20,028 bases of DNA from a bacterium 42_11 (GTDB lineage Bacteria > Synergistota > GBS-1), in contig LGFB01000002.1 of NCBI GenBank assembly GCA_001508835.1, forward strand, positions 1-20,028, given 5' to 3'. The notes beneath the pieces are model-generated. The model ran no database searches. It was not told where the DNA came from and saw nothing but the letters and a program-made list of their open reading frames with translations. Position numbers and translations under genes: made by a program. Shown in pieces: positions 7,953-16,254 of the stretch. Position 1 is the first letter of the stretch. Each line of letters begins with the position of its first letter.

Positions 7953-8993
7953 CTATTCTTCTCCCCTTTTCACACTTAAAAGCACCCTTCTTAAGGTATC
8001 AAGCTCCTCAAGCACCCTTCCGGCACCCAAAGCCACGCAATACATAGGGTCTTCGCTCAAGTAGGCTGGAACACCTACCCCCTTACTTATCATTTTATCC
8101 AAGCCCTTAAGTAGAGAGGTCCCTCCTGTCATCACTATCCCTCTATCTATGATATCAGCAGAAAGTTCAGGTGGGGTTTGCTCAAGCACCATTCTGACAG
8201 CCTCAACAATCTTTTGAGCAACAGGCTTCAAAACCTCTCTTATTTCAGAAGAGCTTATCTCTTTGACCTTTGGAACCCCATTCCTGAGATCTCTACCCTT
8301 AACTTCCATGTAGACCTCTTCCATATCATCATCCACATTTCCTATCGTCTTTTTAATACTTTCAGCCATCTGTTCCCCTATAACCAGCTCATGCACTCTA
8401 TTCATATATTCTATTATCGCACTATCCATCTCATCTCCAGCTACCTTTATAGACTCCCTGACAACTATACCACCCAAGGAAATAACAGCCACCTCAGCCC
8501 TTCCCCCACCTATATCTAATACCATATTACCCCTTGGCTCATGTATGGGAAGACCTGCACCTATAGCAGCAGCTAATGGCTCTTCTATTAAATAAGCCTC
8601 ACGAGCACCCGCCTGAAGAGTCGCATCAACAACAGCCCTTCTTTCCACCTCGGTTATCCCCGCAGGTACACAAACTATCACCCTTGGCTTAAACATGGTT
8701 TTCCTGCCATGAACTTTACTCATAAAATACCTTAACATCATTTTCGTAACATCGAAGTCAGCTATAACACCATTTTTCATCGGTTTTATAGCCTCTATGT
8801 CTTGTGGGGTCTTCCCCAACATTTTCTTAGCTTCCTCCCCGACAGCTATTATCTCTTTGGTAGCTTTCTGGATAGCCACAACTGAAGGTTCAGAAATAAC
8901 TATACCCTTTCCCCTGACATAAACCACAGTGTAAGCCGTTCCCAGGTCTATCCCCATGTCCTTGGAAAACAAGCCTGCTATAAGGTCAAACAC
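7953..8993 (-). CDS. mreB: Actin-like rod shape protein MreB
   Basis: MreB forms membrane-bound antiparallel filaments that guide side-wall synthesis. The 346-residue product has phosphate-1 loop GIDLGTAYT (14-22), the catalytic-glutamate region YLIEEPLAAAIGAGL (134-148), a phosphate-2 loop at 159-166 and the adenosine motif VMTGGTSLLKGL (287-298). The phosphate-2 loop reads DIGGGRAEVAVIS where MreB proteins normally have DIGGGTTEVAVIS, an odd double change reported as a finding. GTG at 8993 is chosen over longer in-frame extensions because GGAGGAGGG lies eight bases upstream and the product then begins MFDLIAGLFSKDMGIDLGT, as expected for the family. It starts four bases after the radC stop. 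Confidence 0.95.
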   Translation of the reverse strand: MFDLIAGLFSKDMGIDLGTAYTVVYVRGKGIVISEPSVVAIQKATKEIIAVGEEAKKMLGKTPQDIEAIKPMKNGVIADFDVTKMMLRYFMSKVHGRKTMFKPRVIVCVPAGITEVERRAVVDATLQAGAREAYLIEEPLAAAIGAGLPIHEPRGNMVLDIGGGRAEVAVISLGGIVVRESIKVAGDEMDSAIIEYMNRVHELVIGEQMAESIKKTIGNVDDDMEEVYMEVKGRDLRNGVPKVKEISSSEIREVLKPVAQKIVEAVRMVLEQTPPELSADIIDRGIVMTGGTSLLKGLDKMISKGVGVPAYLSEDPMYCVALGAGRVLEELDTLRRVLLSVKRGEE

Positions 8994-8997
8994 GTTG

Positions 8998-9690
8998 CTA
9001 TCCCTCCTCCAAAACCGCCCTTGTGGCAAAACTATAAAATCTTCCCCTTCCCACTATTATATGATCATCAAGCTTTATATCAAGCTCACCAAGCAATTTT
9101 TTAAGCTTGTCGGTTATATAAAGGTCTTCCTGACTTGGAGCTGGATCACCGGATAAGTGATTGTGAGCTAGTATAACCTTCGAAGCATTGGCTCTCACAA
9201 CAACACTTACTATCTCTCTCGGATAAATCGGGCTCTCCGTTAGCGTTCCCTGAGATACCTTTCTCACTCCCAAAACCATTCCCTTAGCGTTAAGCAATAA
9301 AACGAAAACCTCTTCTCTTTCCCATGAAAAAACCCCTTTTAGGAAAGAATACGCCTCAAAGGGATTTGAAACCCTAAGGTTGGGAGAAAAACCCAATCTG
9401 TGAATTCTTTTCACAATCTCTCCTATAGCCTTTATTTGACAGGCTTTTGCAAAACCAACGCCGTTTATCTCTTCCAGCTCCTTCAAACTTGCTTCAAAAA
9501 GTCCCTTTAGTCCACCAAAAGTATCAAGAAGCTTCTCGCAAAGCTCCAAAACGCTTTTATTGTGAGAGCCAGTTCTCAGAATTATTGCTAAAAGCTCAGC
9601 CTCAGATAAAGAAGAAGCACCATACAGTTTAAGTTTCTCCCGAGGTTTCTCCGAACCAGGTCTGAGTTTAAACGAGGAACGGGTTTCCAT
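8998..9690 (-). CDS. radC: RadC-family JAB/MPN-domain protein
   Basis: RadC proteins were once thought to act in DNA repair; their cellular role is not settled. The 230-residue protein has an N-terminal helix-hairpin-helix region (LEEINGVGFAKACQIKAIGE near 72-91) and a C-terminal JAB/MPN metal-binding domain (about 107-230). The domain contains the motif H176-x-H178 followed by D189 (HNHLSGDPAPSQED), suggesting zinc coordination. The ATG at 9690 is backed by AGGAGGAG. The gene overlaps the upstream hydrolase by 23 bases and ends four bases before mreB. radC directly before mreBCD is a widespread order in Clostridia-like genomes. The motif carries Leu where many RadC proteins have Pro (HNHPSGDP), a minor change. 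Confidence 0.93.
   Translation of the reverse strand: METRSSFKLRPGSEKPREKLKLYGASSLSEAELLAIILRTGSHNKSVLELCEKLLDTFGGLKGLFEASLKELEEINGVGFAKACQIKAIGEIVKRIHRLGFSPNLRVSNPFEAYSFLKGVFSWEREEVFVLLLNAKGMVLGVRKVSQGTLTESPIYPREIVSVVVRANASKVILAHNHLSGDPAPSQEDLYITDKLKKLLGELDIKLDDHIIVGRGRFYSFATRAVLEEG
9002..9010 (-). promoter_or_regulatory. Strong ribosome binding site for mreB
   Basis: The minus strand reads GGAGGAGGG, eight bases before the GTG at 8993 and inside the last codons of radC. It decides the start: a longer reading from about 9029 would put this site inside the gene and add 12 residues absent from MreB proteins. Confidence 0.75.
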
Positions 9691-10297
9691 ACATCTCCTC
9701 CTCTATGGTGGTTTCCTCACCATGACCAGGGTAAACTTTAGTAGACTTGGGAAGCTTAAATAGCTTATTTTTTATAGAACTTATCAAGAGCTCCCAAGAA
9801 CTACCAGGGAAATCTGTCCTCCCTACGGACCTACAAAATAGGGTGTCTCCCGAAAAGAGGATATCAAAGCCCCTAACATAAAAGCAAACACTTCCAGGAG
9901 TGTGCCCAGGGGTATGAATAACCTCTATTTTAAAATCACCAAGCTCTATAATATCGCCATTTTCAAGGTAGAAGTCGGCTTTTGGAGAGGCTATAACGCT
10001 TCCCAACCATATGGAGAGGTTTAAAGCAGGAGAAGAAAGCATGGAAGCATCCTCCTTATGAATAAAAATCTTAGCATCCTTAAAAGCTTTCTTCAAAAGA
10101 GCGTTACCAGCTATATGATCAGCATGCCCATGAGTATTGAGAATATACTTAAGCTCAAACTCTTCTTTCTTTATAAAATCTATTATATCTTTAGGATCCC
10201 CTCCGGGATCTATCACCAGAGCAACTTTATTCTTTTCATCCGCCAAAAGATAGGCGTTTGAAGCTAATTCTCCTAAAATCCAGCGCTTCAAGATCAT
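9668..10297 (-). CDS. Metallo-beta-lactamase-fold hydrolase, glyoxalase II-like
   Basis: This is a soluble 209-residue metal-dependent hydrolase of the type often called YcbL or GloB-like. The metal-binding pattern is complete: THGHADH at 55-61 (H56, H58, D60, H61), H132 in PGHTPGS, D151 in SGDTLF and H192 in PGHGEE. The fold and motifs suggest thioester hydrolysis such as S-lactoylglutathione or a related compound, but it is shorter than full glyoxalase II and the substrate is unproven. The ATG at 10297 overlaps the dtd stop as ATGA, so the two are coupled. An MBL gene after dtd is a common order in Firmicutes. It is not the missing ComEC hydrolase domain: it is cytoplasmic and has a normal stand-alone family length. 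Confidence 0.9.
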   Translation of the reverse strand: MILKRWILGELASNAYLLADEKNKVALVIDPGGDPKDIIDFIKKEEFELKYILNTHGHADHIAGNALLKKAFKDAKIFIHKEDASMLSSPALNLSIWLGSVIASPKADFYLENGDIIELGDFKIEVIHTPGHTPGSVCFYVRGFDILFSGDTLFCRSVGRTDFPGSSWELLISSIKNKLFKLPKSTKVYPGHGEETTIEEEMYGNPFLV

Positions 10298-10758
10298 CCC
10301 CTTCGTGGCCTCCTTCTATCCTCGCTATCCAGCATAATCGTGACCGGCCCATCGTTATAAATCTTAACAAGCATCATTGCCCCAAACTCACCCGTTTCCA
10401 CTTTAATCCCTTTCTCCCTGAGCTTATTCACAAAAGCTTCATACATCTCTTTGCCCTTTTCAGGGGGAGCCGCATCGGTAAAACTTGGCCTCCTTCCTTT
10501 CCTGCAATCAGCATACAAGGTAAACTGAGAAACAACCAAAGCCTCTCCTCCCACATCGATCAAAGAGAGGTTCATTTTCCCTTCCTCATCAGAAAAAATC
10601 CTAAGGTTAACAACCTTATCTACTAAATAATCCAAGTCCTCCATCGTATCCCCCTGACCGACACCTAAAAGAACCACTACACCTTTTCCTATCTTACCTA
10701 CCTCTCTCCCATCTATAAGGACAGCACCTTCCTTGACGCGTTGGACAAGAGTCCTCAA
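10294..10758 (-). CDS. dtd: D-aminoacyl-tRNA deacylase
   Basis: DTD removes D-amino acids (and glycine from tRNA-Ala) wrongly attached to tRNA, protecting translation. The 154-residue protein has both family signatures: [17 protein letters not shown] (77-93) and the Gly-cisPro-containing NDGPVTI (135-141). The N-terminus [11 protein letters not shown] aligns with the canonical start of DTD, which supports TTG at 10758 even though no ATG is present. GGAGGG sits about 11 bases upstream within the last codons of the (p)ppGpp synthetase gene. The protein ends in an arginine-rich tail (EDRRRPRRG). It shares ATGA with the next gene. Confidence 0.95.
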   Translation of the reverse strand: MRTLVQRVKEGAVLIDGREVGKIGKGVVVLLGVGQGDTMEDLDYLVDKVVNLRIFSDEEGKMNLSLIDVGGEALVVSQFTLYADCRKGRRPSFTDAAPPEKGKEMYEAFVNKLREKGIKVETGEFGAMMLVKIYNDGPVTIMLDSEDRRRPRRG

Positions 10759-10765
10759 TTTATGA

Positions 10766-12991
10766 CTAACCCTCCCTTTGAATATTTATTACACTGTTAA
10801 TTTCCCTTATTCTGCCAAACAAATTATACAAGAAGTTTAGATCCTTAACCCTTATTGTCATAGAGATCTCCGCCATACCGCTACGCCTTACCTTAACATT
10901 CATAGAGTCGATATTCAAACCAAAGGAAGCTATCTCTCTGGAAATATCAGCCACCAAACCAGGGCGATCGAACGCCTCGATCTTAATCCTTACAGGGAAC
11001 GTCCCCTCAATAGCCCTTTGCCATCTAACAGCGATTAATCTATTGGGATCAAAACTCTTAAGGGATTTACAATCAACTCGATGAACGGTTATCCCCCGCC
11101 CCTTGGTCACATAACCTATGATGTCATCCCCTGGCACAGGATTACAGCACCTGGCCAAATTAACTTGAACACCATCAACACCGCCGACCTCTACCCCAAC
11201 AGGTCCATGAGATTTGCGCTCAGGTTCCTTCTTCTCCTCAACTATCCTGAACCCCAAAAGCTTCTGAAGAATACTAGTTACAGAAATAGTCCCCTCCGCT
11301 ATTCCCAAAAGTAAGTCTTCCTCGCTTAAAAAGCCAAACTCCTTCGCCACCGCATTAAGCTTGCCAGAAGCTAAAACCTTCTGATCATCTTCCCCTCTCT
11401 GTTTTATATCCCTTATTAAGATTTCACGTCCCTTTTTAACAAGGGACTCTCTCTCCCTTAACTCCTTTTTTCTAAACCATTGCTTTATTTTCGTTTTTGC
11501 CCTTGACGTTTTAACAAACTTAAGCCAGTCTCTGCTTGGCGTTCCATGAGAGGAGGTAAGAATTTTCACAATATCCCCGTGCTGTAGCTCATAGTCCAAT
11601 GGAACTATTCTATTGTTCACTATAGCTCCCACACAGGTATTACCTACATCGGTATGAATAGCGTACGCAAAATCGACGGGCGTGGAGCCTTTCGGCAAGG
11701 CCAATATATCCCCTTTTGGCGTGAATACATAAACTTCGTCTATCTCAGAAAGCTCGGTTTCGATACTTTCGCTAAATTCGTCGATACTTATTACATCCTT
11801 TTGCCAATCCAATAAGCTCCTTAACCAAGAAATCTTCTCTTCCATACTATCTATTCTTCTTTTACCTTCCTTATATCTCCAATGGGCAGCAATTCCATAC
11901 TCAGCCACCCTGTGCATGTTCCATGTTCTTATCTGAACCTCAAGGGGCTCTCCTCCTGGCCCCACCACTGTTGTATGAAGAGATTGGTACATATTGGACT
12001 TAGGCATTGCTATGTAATCATCAAAGTGACCGGGAATAGGCCTCCATAAGCTATGGACAACTCCCAAAACGGTGTAACACTCCGCTACCGTATTTACTAT
12101 AACCCTTACGGCATGCAAATCCATAACCTCGTTAAGACTTAAATTCTTTCTCTTCATTTTTTGATATATACTATAAAAGTGCTTAGGTCTACCTTGAACG
12201 AAGGCATTTATACCCAACTTTTCAAGCTCAGCAAGAAGAATTCTTTTGACCTCTTCTATGTAAAGCTCCCTTTCCTTTCTCGTTTTCATAACATGATTTG
12301 AAATATTCTCATACATCTCTGGATTCAAAACCTTAAAGGAAAGGTCCTCAAGCTCCCACTTTATCCTATAAATTCCCAATCTATGAGCTAAGGGGGCATA
12401 TATTTGAAGGGTTTCCATAGCTATTCTTTCCCTCTTTTCGGGAGGAAGATAATCTATGGTCCTCATGTTGTGAAGCCTATCAGCGGGCTTTATCAAAACA
12501 ACCCTTATATCATGAGCCATAACAAGAAACATCTTTCTCAAATTTTCAACCTGGTAAGAGTGCTCATCCTTAAAAGGTATTTGGCTTAGCTTGGTAACGC
12601 CCTCCACGAGACGAGCTATCGTCTCACCAAACTCCCCTTGAAGCTCCTCTCTAGAGCATATAGTATCTTCCAGAAGGTCGTGAAGCAAAGATGCCGCTAT
12701 CGTCTCCTCGTCTAAACCGAGTTCCGCAAGTATTTTAGCAACAGCAATAGGATGCACTATATAAGGCTCCCCTGAGAGCCTCTTTTGGTCATTATGATAC
12801 TTTCTTGCGAAATCAAACGCCTTGTCTATCAAAGATAAGTCGACATTCTCCTCCCTTTTTCGGAGAATTTCCTTTAACTCCTCAAACTCCTTAGTTACCT
12901 TATCTAAATTAGAACTGGATAATGCTATAGACGTCGTATCCTCTAAGGGCTTCCCTTCCGTTGAGGTCTCTGAGTTCAATGAGGAATACAA
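10766..12991 (-). CDS. RelA/SpoT-family (p)ppGpp synthetase and hydrolase
   Basis: This enzyme makes and degrades the stringent-response alarmones. The 741-residue product has an HD hydrolase domain with intact residues (H80, HD at 104-105, ED at 108-109, ADRLHNMRT at 170-178). A synthetase domain follows ([16 protein letters not shown] near 268-283; [14 protein letters not shown] near 329-342; EVQIRT near 351). Then come TGS (about 419-480), a Cys-Cys region ([10 protein letters not shown] near 613-622) and a C-terminal ACT domain (about 665-740). The synthetase signature that is RxKD in bifunctional enzymes and ExDD in RelA reads H322-F-D-D325, an unusual form. The start is uncertain: TTG 12991, with GGGGAGG nine bases upstream, overlaps apt by 83 bases, but no other good in-frame start lies before the HD domain. 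Confidence 0.93.
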   Translation of the reverse strand: MYSSLNSETSTEGKPLEDTTSIALSSSNLDKVTKEFEELKEILRKREENVDLSLIDKAFDFARKYHNDQKRLSGEPYIVHPIAVAKILAELGLDEETIAASLLHDLLEDTICSREELQGEFGETIARLVEGVTKLSQIPFKDEHSYQVENLRKMFLVMAHDIRVVLIKPADRLHNMRTIDYLPPEKRERIAMETLQIYAPLAHRLGIYRIKWELEDLSFKVLNPEMYENISNHVMKTRKERELYIEEVKRILLAELEKLGINAFVQGRPKHFYSIYQKMKRKNLSLNEVMDLHAVRVIVNTVAECYTVLGVVHSLWRPIPGHFDDYIAMPKSNMYQSLHTTVVGPGGEPLEVQIRTWNMHRVAEYGIAAHWRYKEGKRRIDSMEEKISWLRSLLDWQKDVISIDEFSESIETELSEIDEVYVFTPKGDILALPKGSTPVDFAYAIHTDVGNTCVGAIVNNRIVPLDYELQHGDIVKILTSSHGTPSRDWLKFVKTSRAKTKIKQWFRKKELRERESLVKKGREILIRDIKQRGEDDQKVLASGKLNAVAKEFGFLSEEDLLLGIAEGTISVTSILQKLLGFRIVEEKKEPERKSHGPVGVEVGGVDGVQVNLARCCNPVPGDDIIGYVTKGRGITVHRVDCKSLKSFDPNRLIAVRWQRAIEGTFPVRIKIEAFDRPGLVADISREIASFGLNIDSMNVKVRRSGMAEISMTIRVKDLNFLYNLFGRIREINSVINIQREG

Positions 12992-13424
12992 AGCCTACCA
13001 CCTCCCCACCAAGCTGTTCAACGAGCCTCTTCGTGGCAAGAACTGTGCCTCCTGTAGCTAATAGATCATCCACTATTAAAACCCTCTCCCCCTTAGATAT
13101 AGCATCAACATGAACCTCTAAATGCTCCTCACCGTACTCGAGTGTACATCTTTCCGATATCTTCTCCGCCGGTAGCTTTCCCGCCTTTCTCACAGGAACA
13201 AAACCAGCTCCTAATATATAAGCTAAAGGAGCACCGAAAATAAAACCTCTTGCTTCAATAGCAGCAACCTTATCTATTGCCTTTCCTTTAAAAGGTTCAG
13301 CCATCCGCTCCAAAGCTTCTTTGAAAGCCTCGTCATCCTTTATAAGTGTAGTTATGTCCCTGAAAAGAATCCCCTTCTTAGGAAAGTCAGGTATAGATCT
13401 TATTTTCTCCTTGAGATCTATCAA
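12909..13424 (-). CDS. apt: Adenine phosphoribosyltransferase
   Basis: Apt salvages adenine by joining it to PRPP to give AMP. The 171-residue protein starts IDLKEKIRSIPDFPKKGILF, the typical family opening. It has the adenine/dimer region AIEARGFIFGAPLAY (55-69) and the PRPP-binding loop VLIVDDLLATGGT (115-127). The C-terminal [18 protein letters not shown] also matches the family, so the reading continues genuinely to 12909 even though the next gene may start 83 bases earlier. The TTG at 13424 overlaps the recJ stop as TTGA, with GGAGG about nine bases upstream. recJ-apt-rel is a common gene order in Firmicutes. Confidence 0.96.
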   Translation of the reverse strand: MIDLKEKIRSIPDFPKKGILFRDITTLIKDDEAFKEALERMAEPFKGKAIDKVAAIEARGFIFGAPLAYILGAGFVPVRKAGKLPAEKISERCTLEYGEEHLEVHVDAISKGERVLIVDDLLATGGTVLATKRLVEQLGGEVVGFVFLIELRDLNGREALRGYDVYSIIQF

Positions 13425-15067
13425 GACAAACCACCTCCACCGTTGAATAAAGCTTCAACCCTGAAACAGGGCATTCCTGTCCAGCTATCAATTCCCCAGA
13501 AACCAACCAATACTACCTTTTCCCCACTCAAGCCCGAGAGGTCCTCCTTCGGAGAATATATATTAAAGACAACATCATTCTTAATTCCCCTAAAAACCTT
13601 ATAACCATTGCTTCCGCTGACTTGTAAAATCACATCCTCTAATAAAAACAGCGGACGAGGGTTCCCCTTCCCCCACGGGGAAAGGCTGGAAATCTCCTTC
13701 GCCAAGGAATCAGTCAGGTCCTTACCTTCCAACCTTCCATCTATCCACTCCTCAGCAAAGGGAGAAAAAGGTTTGCTTTTAGAAAACTCCAAAAGTAAAT
13801 CTCTAAAATCCTGAAGCCTTTCTTCCTTTAAAGAAAAGCCGCCAGCAAGCTCATGTCCACCAAAGGAATCCAGAACTCCTGAACAATAAGCTAATGCCTC
13901 ATCTATTCTAAATCCTTCAACTCCACGAGCAGACCCCTTCACCTTCTTTCCACTCTTGCACATTAGAAATGCTGGCTTACCATATCTTTCAACAAGTCTT
14001 GAGGCTACTATACCCAAAACCCCCAAATGCCATCCACTCTTATACAGAAATATTATAGGTGATCCATCAACCTTATCTTGAGCTTCCATCAATATTTTCT
14101 CTTCGATCCCTTTTCGCTTAGAATTTAACTCATTAAGCTTTTTGGAAAGCTCTCTTACCCTGAAATATGATGAACTTAAAAGAAGGTTCACACTTAGGTC
14201 AGCTATGTCTATCCTTCCCGCTGCATTGAGCCTCGGCGCCATTATAAAGGAAACCAACCATTCATCTATTTTTCGGAACGGCCTTACCCCAGCTTCCCTA
14301 AGCAATTCCCTTATGCCAGGCCGAATTCCTCTCTCAAGAAGCTTAAAACCTTCCTTAACTAATATCCTGTTTTCTCCTACTAAAGGAACAACATCAGCTA
14401 CCGTTCCTAAAGCTACAAGGTCAAGAAACTCAACTAAGGGCTTACCTGCAAATGCGGAAGCAAACTTCCATGCTACACCAACACCCGCAAGCTCTTTAAA
14501 AGGATATTTACACCCTTTGATTTTAGGATTTATGACAATCGCTCCCTCAGGCAATTTTTCTCCCGGAATATGATGATCAGTTATAATAAAATCTATCCCC
14601 ATTTTAACAGCTTCAGAAACTACATCCCCATTGTTTATTCCACAATCTACAGTTACAACTAAAGAAAACCCCTTATCACGAGCATATTTTATTATCTCGT
14701 AATGAAGCCCATATCCCTCCTTCACCCTGTGAGGGATAAAGTAACTTATCCTATCACCAAAAGCCTTCCTTAAAACTAAAAGCAAAAGGGCCGTTCCAGT
14801 GACCCCGTCCACATCATAATCTCCATAAACTAATACCTTTTCCCCATTAGCTAAAGCCCGCTTGAGTCTTTCAACCCCCTCGCTAACCCCAGATAAAAGA
14901 AAAGGATCATAAAGCTTATCAAGCGTAGGATAAAGAAACAGCTCTACATCCTCCTCTTCCTCTATTCCCCTGTTTATAAGAAGGGAGGCCGTAATCGGAG
15001 AGATCCCAAACTTTGCACTTAGCAGTTTACTCTTTAAGGAATCAGCTTGCTTAAAAATCCAAGGCAT
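13421..15067 (-). CDS. recJ: Single-stranded-DNA-specific 5'-3' exonuclease RecJ
   Basis: RecJ degrades single-stranded DNA 5' to 3' in recombination and repair. The 548-residue protein carries the DHH-family motifs in order: VYGDYDVDG (80-88, D83, D85, D87), TVDCG (139-143), ITDHH (162-166), and in the DHHA1 domain SFGGHELAGGFSL (401-413). A C-terminal OB-like region (about 450-548) completes the usual core. Length is close to normal for RecJ. The ATG at 15067 has GAGGTG eight bases upstream. It begins about 26 bases after comEC, one of the few real gaps in the window, and its stop overlaps the apt start. Linkage with comEA and comEC fits a shared interest in incoming or damaged single-stranded DNA, but that is inference. 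Confidence 0.96.
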   Translation of the reverse strand: MPWIFKQADSLKSKLLSAKFGISPITASLLINRGIEEEEDVELFLYPTLDKLYDPFLLSGVSEGVERLKRALANGEKVLVYGDYDVDGVTGTALLLLVLRKAFGDRISYFIPHRVKEGYGLHYEIIKYARDKGFSLVVTVDCGINNGDVVSEAVKMGIDFIITDHHIPGEKLPEGAIVINPKIKGCKYPFKELAGVGVAWKFASAFAGKPLVEFLDLVALGTVADVVPLVGENRILVKEGFKLLERGIRPGIRELLREAGVRPFRKIDEWLVSFIMAPRLNAAGRIDIADLSVNLLLSSSYFRVRELSKKLNELNSKRKGIEEKILMEAQDKVDGSPIIFLYKSGWHLGVLGIVASRLVERYGKPAFLMCKSGKKVKGSARGVEGFRIDEALAYCSGVLDSFGGHELAGGFSLKEERLQDFRDLLLEFSKSKPFSPFAEEWIDGRLEGKDLTDSLAKEISSLSPWGKGNPRPLFLLEDVILQVSGSNGYKVFRGIKNDVVFNIYSPKEDLSGLSGEKVVLVGFWGIDSWTGMPCFRVEALFNGGGGLS

Positions 15068-15093
15068 GCCTCATTCACCTCAAAAAAATTATA

Positions 15094-16254
15094 TCAGAGA
15101 TTAATCGATGGTAATAGCTTCAGAAAGAGGTATGATGTAAAAAATATAAACTCCACAACGAAGCTCACCGTGGGAGCCAAGAACTCCCCTATAAAAGGAA
15201 TCAAAGAGAAAAATCCTAAAGTAAAAGCAAAAGAAAAAAGCGGTATAGCGAAAAGGTTAGACAAGAAGGAAGCCAGGGGCAAATAACCAAAGCGAAGAAG
15301 AAGTATTGGAAAGGTTCCAAGCTGGGGAGCAAGATAAACCCAATAGTAAGGAAGCTTGGATTCTAAAGTCAGGGCAATAAAGAAGAAAGCTGCGAAAGAT
15401 AACTGAAAGCCCGCATCCCACACCACAAAGGGATTCCAAACCGCAAGGATAAGACCACAAGCTCCAAGAAGATTTAGATAGCTCACTCGAAGCCCCAAAA
15501 GCTTACCGAAGGATAAAAAAATAAAAAGAAAATAAGCCCTTAAAGCCGAAGGTTGAAATCCTATATAGCCAAGATAGATAGAAAGACCAAAAAGCGAAAG
15601 CACTATAGCAAAACGAGGGGAAAAGGTTAAAAATCGCAAAACCAAAAATAAAATGCCTGCCAAAAGAGTTACATGAAAACCTGAAACAGCAAGAAGGTGC
15701 CCCAACCCAGAACGGTAAATAACACTCCTTAGATCGGCTGGTAAACCCCTTTTATCACCCGATATCGCACCATACAAAAAATAAGCCACATCTTCAGGAT
15801 AAAGGTCTTTAAATCGCTTTAGCAATGGATCTTTCAATGCCCTTACAAGGGTGAAAGACTCTACCTTCAACATTTTATAAAAACCTCTACTCCAAAGGTA
15901 ACTTCGTTTATGTCCAGGGGGAATTACATCTATGCTTCCTTTAATCTTATATATACCATCATTGAGATATCTGGAAAGATAAAACTTGCCTTGGTCACCG
16001 GTAGAAAGGGAACCATAGACCTCAAAGGTCCCTTCTATCTTCTGGGGGTAAATCTCGGGTGGCATGCGAAGCTGGGAATAAAACATACCCAAAAGGGTCA
16101 AAGCGAAAAGCAAAAATACTTGCCACCTTAAAGAGAGAAAAACAGACAATAACAGACAAATAAAAAGAGGAAATAAACTAACCCTATAAAAATAGCTTAA
16201 ACCTATACCCAGGCTAATACATCCAAACGTTATAAGAAGAGGATAACCCCTCAA
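15094..16254 (-). CDS. comEC: ComEC/Rec2-family DNA-uptake channel protein, short form
   Basis: ComEC forms the inner-membrane channel that brings transforming single-stranded DNA into the cytoplasm. The 386-residue product has an N-terminal hydrophobic and OB-like part (about 1-140) and the Competence domain with its hallmark HLLAVSGFHV (186-195). Many hydrophobic spans follow up to the C-terminus. It stops there: the C-terminal metallo-beta-lactamase-like domain present in the long Bacillus-type ComEC (about 770 residues) is absent, and only about 26 bases separate it from recJ. The TTG at 16254 overlaps the comEA stop as TTGA; the ribosome site is weak. The comEA-comEC order is standard. 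Whether the organism is naturally competent cannot be told from this window. Confidence 0.9.
   Translation of the reverse strand: MRGYPLLITFGCISLGIGLSYFYRVSLFPLFICLLLSVFLSLRWQVFLLFALTLLGMFYSQLRMPPEIYPQKIEGTFEVYGSLSTGDQGKFYLSRYLNDGIYKIKGSIDVIPPGHKRSYLWSRGFYKMLKVESFTLVRALKDPLLKRFKDLYPEDVAYFLYGAISGDKRGLPADLRSVIYRSGLGHLLAVSGFHVTLLAGILFLVLRFLTFSPRFAIVLSLFGLSIYLGYIGFQPSALRAYFLFIFLSFGKLLGLRVSYLNLLGACGLILAVWNPFVVWDAGFQLSFAAFFFIALTLESKLPYYWVYLAPQLGTFPILLLRFGYLPLASFLSNLFAIPLFSFAFTLGFFSLIPFIGEFLAPTVSFVVEFIFFTSYLFLKLLPSINL

Noticed and set aside
8994..9029. Upstream extension of mreB by 12 codons
   Set aside because: The extension would run through the end of radC and its own ribosome site, and it adds residues not seen in MreB proteins; GTG 8993 fits better.
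9668..10297. MBL hydrolase as the split-off C-terminal domain of ComEC
   Set aside because: It shows a stand-alone glyoxalase II-like layout with a complete metal site and no membrane or export signal, and lies next to dtd as in many Firmicutes.
14142..14573. Plus-strand open frame of 143 codons within recJ
   Set aside because: It is antisense to the well-conserved RecJ core, with no recognisable domain and no sign of its own context.
15068..15093. T-rich run on the minus strand between comEC and recJ, possible terminator
   Set aside because: The short T run has no preceding GC-rich inverted repeat, and GAGGTG in the same gap is better explained as the recJ ribosome site.
15257..15460. Second minus-strand frame inside comEC
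   Set aside because: It is an out-of-frame shadow of the ComEC membrane region; the ComEC frame carries the conserved motif and runs through.
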